A DNA stretch of 9,560 nt from Oscillospiraceae bacterium. Lineage in GTDB: Bacteria > Bacillota > Clostridia > Oscillospirales > QAMX01. The translations under genes and the position numbers were made by a program. Location: the NCBI GenBank assembly GCA_902772625.1, contig CACYBP010000126.1:1-9560 (forward strand). Direction: 5' to 3'. Numbering within the stretch: the stretch's first letter is position 1; every line of letters begins with the position of its first letter. A model generated the notes under the pieces. It ran no database searches. It had not been told where the DNA came from and was given only the letters and a program-made list of their open reading frames with translations. Of the stretch, positions 5,665-9,560 are shown in pieces.

Positions 5665-6711
5665 ATGAAATACGCGTCTCATTCCGAGGCCTACGCCGCG
5701 GCCGGCGTGGATATCACCGCCGGATACAAGTCGGTGGAGCTGATGAAAAAGCACGTAGCCCGTACTGAAATCCCCGGCGTCTATTCCGACGTGGGCGGCT
5801 TCGGCGGCCTTTTCAAGCTGGATCTTGCGGATACGCCGCATCCGGTACTGGTAAGCGGCACCGACGGCGTCGGCACCAAGCTGAAGCTGGCTTTCCTTCT
5901 GGACAAGCACGACACCATCGGCATCGACTGCGTCGCCATGTGTGTAAACGATGTGATCTGCGTCGGCGCGAAGCCTCTTTTCTTCCTGGATTACATCGCC
6001 TGCGGCAAAAACGTCCCGGAACGCATTGCCTCCATCGTCGGCGGCGTGGCGGAGGGCTGCGTGAGAGCGGGCTGCGCCCTGATCGGCGGTGAGACCGCTG
6101 AGCATCCCGGCATGATGCCGGAGGAGGAATACGACCTGGCCGGATACTGCACCGGCGTCGTGGATAAAGACAGGATCCTGGACAAAAACACCATGCGTCC
6201 CGGGGACGCGGTGATCGCCCTGCCCTCCTCGGGCGTCCATTCCAACGGCTTTTCTCTGGTGCGCCGGGTCTTCAACGTGGGCTCGGCCGACATCACCTCT
6301 CCCGTGGCGGAGCTCGGGGGAAAGGGCCTCGGGGAGACCCTTCTGACCCCCACGAAGATCTACGTGAAGCCGGTGCTCGCGCTCCTGGAAAAGATTCACG
6401 TGCGCGGCATTTCGCACATCACCGGCGGCGGCTTTTATGAAAACATCCCGCGCTCTGTTCCGGAGGGCCTCGCGGCCAGGATCGAGAAGAAGGCGGTCAG
6501 GACCCCCGCGATCTTCGATCTGATCGCGAAGACCGGCGGCATTTCGGAGCGGGACATGTATAATACCTTCAATATGGGCGTGGGAATGAGCGTCACCGTT
6601 CCCGGAGACGAGGCCGACGAGGCGATCCGCATTCTGCGCGGTGCCGGCGAAGACGCCTATCTCATCGGCGAGATCGTCTCCTCCGATGAAGAAAGGATCA
6701 GGATATGCTGA
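5665..6711 (+). CDS. purM: AIR synthetase (phosphoribosylformylglycinamidine cyclo-ligase, PurM)
   Basis: PurM closes the imidazole ring, converting FGAM to AIR with ATP. The protein is 348 residues, normal for the family. Motifs in order: SGTDGVGTKLK (64-74), the ATP-binding hallmark; CVNDVICVGAKPLFFLDY (93-110); GGETAEHPGMM (141-151); SSGVHSNGFSLVR (188-200); HITGGGFYENIPR (251-263); and MYNTFNMGVGM (298-308). It starts six bases after the purF-like stop and its ribosome binding site (AAAGGAA, near 5649-5655) lies within the end of that gene, so translation is probably coupled. Its own stop overlaps the next start by seven bases. No odd features; classical PurM, in contrast to its divergent neighbours. 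Confidence 0.97.
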   Translation: MKYASHSEAYAAAGVDITAGYKSVELMKKHVARTEIPGVYSDVGGFGGLFKLDLADTPHPVLVSGTDGVGTKLKLAFLLDKHDTIGIDCVAMCVNDVICVGAKPLFFLDYIACGKNVPERIASIVGGVAEGCVRAGCALIGGETAEHPGMMPEEEYDLAGYCTGVVDKDRILDKNTMRPGDAVIALPSSGVHSNGFSLVRRVFNVGSADITSPVAELGGKGLGETLLTPTKIYVKPVLALLEKIHVRGISHITGGGFYENIPRSVPEGLAARIEKKAVRTPAIFDLIAKTGGISERDMYNTFNMGVGMSVTVPGDEADEAIRILRGAGEDAYLIGEIVSSDEERIRIC

Positions 6712-7316
6712 GAAAAACCGTTTCCGGATTTCAGGCGGGGATCCTGATCGCCATCGGCGGCGCGGTGTATCTGGCGGTGGAGGAAAAGATCTGGGCGGCG
6801 GTGCTTTTCTCGGTGGCCCTCCTGATGATCTCGGTGAAGGGATACGCCCTGTTCACCGGCCGGGTGGGCTTTATCCCCGAAAAGCACGGCAAAGAAGAGT
6901 GGACGGCGCTTTTCCTGGGGCTTTTGGGAAACACGCTGGCGACTCTTGCCGCGGGGATCATGATCCGGTACGCCGTTCCCGCTTCGGCTGCCTCGGCCGA
7001 GGCGCTCTGGGCGGGAAAGCTTACCCAGGCGCTTCCCCAGACCCTGATCCGCGCCTTCTTCTGCGGGGTTCTGATGTATCTCGCGGTCAGCACCTACCGG
7101 GACAAAAAGAGCTTCATCGGCATCCTCTTCTGCATCCCGGTCTTCATCCTCGCGGGGTTCGAGCATTCCATCGCCGACATGTTCTACGCGGCGGCGGCGG
7201 GCGCCTATTCGCTTTCCACCCTCTTTTTCCTTCTCACGGTGGTGGCGGGCAACGCCCTGGGCGGGGTGGCGCTTCCGCTCTTATCCATGATCGGAAAGGA
7301 GAAAAAGGATGCCTGA
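6705..7316 (+). CDS. Formate/nitrite transporter (FNT) family channel, short form
   Basis: A 203-residue membrane protein with six predicted helices (roughly 9-23, 30-45, 68-88, 111-130, 138-160 and 168-193). FNT landmarks are visible: VKGYALFTGRVG (44-55), matching the LFT omega-loop region of FocA; LGLLGNTLATLAAG (71-84); FFCGVLMYLAVSTYRDKKSFIG (118-139, the NxxVCLAVW...K region), AGFEHSIADMF (150-160) with the conserved central His154; and VVAGNALGG (179-187), like the PVTxGNIxGG segment. It is shorter than typical FocA/NirC (about 250-285), with compact loops. These pentameric channels pass formate, nitrite or related small anions. Start ATG 6705 overlaps the purM stop, and its stop overlaps purN, so it is translated as part of the purine operon. 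Formate as substrate is inference from its position beside formyl-using steps. Confidence 0.85.
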   Translation: MLRKTVSGFQAGILIAIGGAVYLAVEEKIWAAVLFSVALLMISVKGYALFTGRVGFIPEKHGKEEWTALFLGLLGNTLATLAAGIMIRYAVPASAASAEALWAGKLTQALPQTLIRAFFCGVLMYLAVSTYRDKKSFIGILFCIPVFILAGFEHSIADMFYAAAAGAYSLSTLFFLLTVVAGNALGGVALPLLSMIGKEKKDA

Positions 7317-7929
7317 TCTGAAAAAAGCACGGATCGCCGTACTGGTTTCGGGCGGCGGTACCAATCTGCAGGCTCTTCTGGACGCCGAAAAGAGAGGGGA
7401 GATCCCCCACGGCGAGATCGTCCTGGTGATCTCCAGCAATCCCACCGCCTACGCGCTGGAGCGCGCGAAGGCGGCCGGAGTCCCGGCTCTGGCCTTTTCC
7501 AAAAAGAAGCTCGGCGGGCAGGAGGCCTTTGAAAAGGCGCTTTTGACGGCGCTTTCCGAGGCGAAGGCCGATCTAATCATCCTGGCGGGGTTCCTTTCGA
7601 TCCTCAGCGGGGATTTCACCGCCCGGTATGAAAAACGCATCCTCAACGTGCATCCCTCGCTGATCCCCTCCTTCTCGGGGGAAGGGTTCTACGGACTCCG
7701 GGTACACGAGGCGGCTCTGGCCCGCGGCGTGAAGGTCACCGGCGCGACGGTGCATTTCGTCAACGAGATCCCCGACGGGGGAGAGATCCTTTTGCAGAAG
7801 GCCGTGGCCGTGGAGGAGGGGGACACCCCCGAGATCCTGCAGAAGAGAGTCATGCGCGAGGCCGAATGGAAGCTCCTGCCGGAGGCGGCGGAGATGGTCT
7901 CGAAGAAGATCGTATCCAAAGAAAACTGA
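7309..7929 (+). CDS. purN: GAR transformylase (phosphoribosylglycinamide formyltransferase, PurN)
   Basis: PurN transfers the formyl group of 10-formyl-THF to GAR, the first one-carbon step of the pathway. The 206-residue length is normal. Visible: the phosphate-binding loop SGGGTNLQALL (14-24), ISSNPTAYALERAK (41-54), ILAGFLSILS (91-100) and RILNVHPSLIPSFSG (110-124), which carries the catalytic Asn113 and His115. GATVHFVNEIPDGGEIL (145-161) carries the catalytic Asp156. The family's PGxxA/xxG segment appears here as SFSGEGFYGLRVHEAAL. The ATG at 7309 has AAAGGAG at 7295-7301 and overlaps the preceding channel gene by eight bases. PurO follows after 28 bases. Confidence 0.96.
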   Translation: MPDLKKARIAVLVSGGGTNLQALLDAEKRGEIPHGEIVLVISSNPTAYALERAKAAGVPALAFSKKKLGGQEAFEKALLTALSEAKADLIILAGFLSILSGDFTARYEKRILNVHPSLIPSFSGEGFYGLRVHEAALARGVKVTGATVHFVNEIPDGGEILLQKAVAVEEGDTPEILQKRVMREAEWKLLPEAAEMVSKKIVSKEN

Positions 7930-7957
7930 GATATACGGGGAAAGGACGGAAAACAGA

Positions 7958-8677
7958 ATGGACATCTACAAGATCGCATCGCCCGAGGAAAGGCTGAAGG
8001 GCAACCCCTACGTCGGCCGCGGCATCGTCATCGGCAAGAGCGCCGACGGGAAAAAAGCCGCCGTCGCCTATTTCATCATGGGCCGCAGCACCAACAGCCG
8101 CAACCGCGTCTTCACCGAAAAGGACGGGGACGTCTTCACCGAACCCTTTGATCTTTCGAAGGTGGTGGACCCCAGCCTGATCATCTACCGCGCCATCGGA
8201 TCTTACGAAAACAAGCTTGCCGTCACCAACGGCGACCAGACCGACACCATCCTGGAAGGCCTGAAGGCGGGAAAGAGCTTTTCCGAAGCTCTCGCGTCCC
8301 GCGTCTTCGAGCCCGACGGACCGAATTTCACCCCGCGCATCAGCGGCCTTCTGACCTTCGGGGAAAACGACTTCACTTATGAGATGTCGATCCTCAAGAG
8401 CATCGACGCCGAAGGAAGCGACTGCGCCCGCTTCACCTTCGCTTATCCCGCGAAGGCCGGCCTCGGACATTTCATCCACACCTACGTCACCGACGGGAAC
8501 CCCATCCCCACCTTCCAGGGCGAGCCGGAGCGCATCGCGATCCCCGACGATATCGACGTACTGACGAAAGAACTCTGGGCCAACCTCGACGAGGCCAACA
8601 AGATCTCCCTCTACGTGAGATACGTGGATCTGGGAACCGGCAAGGCTGAAAACCGCCTTGTGAACAAGAATCAGTAA
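7958..8677 (+). CDS. purO: IMP cyclohydrolase, archaeal-type (PurO family)
   Basis: This protein should close FAICAR to IMP, the last step of the pathway. The 239-residue sequence does not look like the MGS-like N-terminal domain of bifunctional PurH. It has the PurO-family pattern instead: [17 protein letters not shown] (16-32), [17 protein letters not shown] (36-52), [19 protein letters not shown] (76-94), FTPRISG (124-130) and [12 protein letters not shown] (170-181). Archaeal PurO is about 200 residues; the bacterial forms are somewhat longer, as here. The start at 7958 has AAAGGA at 7941-7946, eleven bases away. The next gene is a stand-alone AICAR formyltransferase, so the two together replace PurH. 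The family call rests on motif memory, but the genomic pairing makes it strong. Confidence 0.88.
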   Translation: MDIYKIASPEERLKGNPYVGRGIVIGKSADGKKAAVAYFIMGRSTNSRNRVFTEKDGDVFTEPFDLSKVVDPSLIIYRAIGSYENKLAVTNGDQTDTILEGLKAGKSFSEALASRVFEPDGPNFTPRISGLLTFGENDFTYEMSILKSIDAEGSDCARFTFAYPAKAGLGHFIHTYVTDGNPIPTFQGEPERIAIPDDIDVLTKELWANLDEANKISLYVRYVDLGTGKAENRLVNKNQ

Positions 8678-8688
8678 GGAGAAGCGAC

Positions 8689-9560
8689 ATGAAGGAATTT
8701 GAACTGAAATACGGCTGCAACCCCAATCAGAAACCCGCGAAGATCTATATGCGCGACGGAAGCGAGCTGCCCATCGAGATCCTTTCGGGCCGCCCGGGAT
8801 ACATCAACTTTCTCGACGCCTTCAATTCCTGGCAGCTGGTCAAGGAACTGAAGGAGGCTCTCGGCCTTCCGGCGGTCACCTCCTTCAAGCACGTCAGCCC
8901 CACCTCCGCGGCGGTAGGGATCCCGCTTCCCGAAAAGCTGAAAAAAGCCTGCTTCGTGGACGATATCGAAGGCCTTGACGAATCGCCTCTGGCCATGGCC
9001 TACGCCAGAGCCCGCGGCACCGACCGCCTCTGCTCCTTCGGCGACTGGGTCGCCCTTTCGGACGTGTGCGACGTCACCACCGCGAAGATGATCAAGCGCG
9101 AGGTCTCCGACGGTATCATCGCCCCGGGATACGAGCCGGAGGCTCTGGAGATCCTGAAGACCAAGCGCAAGGGCAATTACAACATCGTGAAGATCGATCC
9201 CGATTACCGTCCCGCTCCCGCCGAGCACAAGGAGGTCTTCGGCGTCACCTTCGAGCAGGGGAGAAACGAATTCAAGATCGACCGTGCCCTGCTCGGGAAC
9301 CTGGTCACCGTCAACAAGACCCTTCCGGACGACGCGGCCCGCGACCTGATCGTCTCTTTGATCACCCTGAAATACACCCAGTCCAACTCGGTCTGCTTCG
9401 CCGTGGACGGCCAGGCCATCGGCGTCGGCGCCGGCCAGCAGTCCCGCATCCACTGCACCCGTCTCGCCGGCTCCAAGGCCGACACCTGGTTCCTGCGCCA
9501 GCACGACAAGGTGCTTTCCCTGCCCTTCAAGCCCGAGCTCGGACGCCCCGACCGCGACAA
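8689..9560 (+). CDS. purH: Stand-alone AICAR formyltransferase (PurH C-terminal domain only), 3' truncated by window
   Basis: It formylates AICAR with 10-formyl-THF to give FAICAR, the substrate of the PurO next door. The 290 visible residues begin directly with the transformylase domain; the IMP-cyclohydrolase domain of normal PurH is absent. Motifs are [20 protein letters not shown] at the N-terminus, [13 protein letters not shown] (65-77) with the catalytic Lys67-His68, [19 protein letters not shown] (227-245) and [19 protein letters not shown] (247-265). The family form is about 390 residues, so roughly 100 residues lie beyond 9560. The ATG at 8689 has AAGGAG at 8676-8681, which overlaps the PurO stop codon; the 11-base gap suggests coupled translation. 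I use the purH symbol for the homology; the split form has other names. Confidence 0.94.
   Translation, partial: MKEFELKYGCNPNQKPAKIYMRDGSELPIEILSGRPGYINFLDAFNSWQLVKELKEALGLPAVTSFKHVSPTSAAVGIPLPEKLKKACFVDDIEGLDESPLAMAYARARGTDRLCSFGDWVALSDVCDVTTAKMIKREVSDGIIAPGYEPEALEILKTKRKGNYNIVKIDPDYRPAPAEHKEVFGVTFEQGRNEFKIDRALLGNLVTVNKTLPDDAARDLIVSLITLKYTQSNSVCFAVDGQAIGVGAGQQSRIHCTRLAGSKADTWFLRQHDKVLSLPFKPELGRPDRD

Noticed and set aside
4258..6417. 719-residue open frame on the minus strand
   Set aside because: It lies antisense to the well-supported purF-like and purM genes. The sequence is rich in His, Gly, Asp and Arg without family motifs; it is a product of GC-biased codons in the real genes.

Overview
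The window is a stretch of a GC-rich anaerobic Firmicute chromosome. A Clostridia member (Oscillospiraceae/Christensenellales-like) is my best guess. The reasons are near-consensus sigma-A promoters, AGGAGG-type ribosome binding sites, Gram-positive-style leader attenuators, and protein variants (a PurF-like protein without a glutaminase site, a PurC of the [15 protein letters not shown] type, PurO plus a lone AICAR formyltransferase) that I associate with that class. Every supported gene lies on the + strand.

Region 1 (1-390) is the 3' end of a gene that enters from the left and encodes a small helical C-terminal domain. Region 2 (391-2338) is a glycine-controlled transporter unit: an extended -10 promoter, a tandem glycine riboswitch, an intrinsic terminator, an AGCS-family amino-acid:cation symporter, and a 15-bp hairpin that probably ends the transcript. 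Region 3 (2434-2964) is an unusually long and structured leader of about 500 nt. It starts at a consensus promoter (TTGACA, 17 bp, TATAAT). It first holds an attenuator with a clear terminator/antiterminator switch of no class I recognise, then about 220 nt of GC-rich foldable RNA with a second terminator-like hairpin, then a ZTP (ZMP/AICAR-ribotide) riboswitch whose 3' strand is shared with a third terminator.

Region 4 (2965-9560) is a tightly packed purine operon: purE, purC, a purF-like gene, purM, a formate/nitrite-transporter-family channel gene, purN, purO and a stand-alone AICAR formyltransferase that runs off the right edge. It covers PRPP to PRA (if the PurF-like protein works), the two 10-formyl-THF-dependent steps (PurN and AICAR formyltransferase), ring closure to AIR, carboxylation, SAICAR formation and IMP closure. 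No purD, purL/Q/S, purK or purB is present here; they must lie outside or be replaced.

The regions fit together metabolically. Glycine (riboswitch and transporter) and formyl groups (FNT channel, PurN, AICAR formyltransferase) are both purine building blocks. ZTP/ZMP builds up when 10-formyl-THF is short, so the ZTP riboswitch would switch the operon on, including the putative formate channel, when one-carbon supply limits purine synthesis. The points most worth a second look are the unclassified first attenuator and the stacking of leader switches, the PurF homologue lacking the whole glutaminase active site, and the FNT channel gene overlapping purM and purN.
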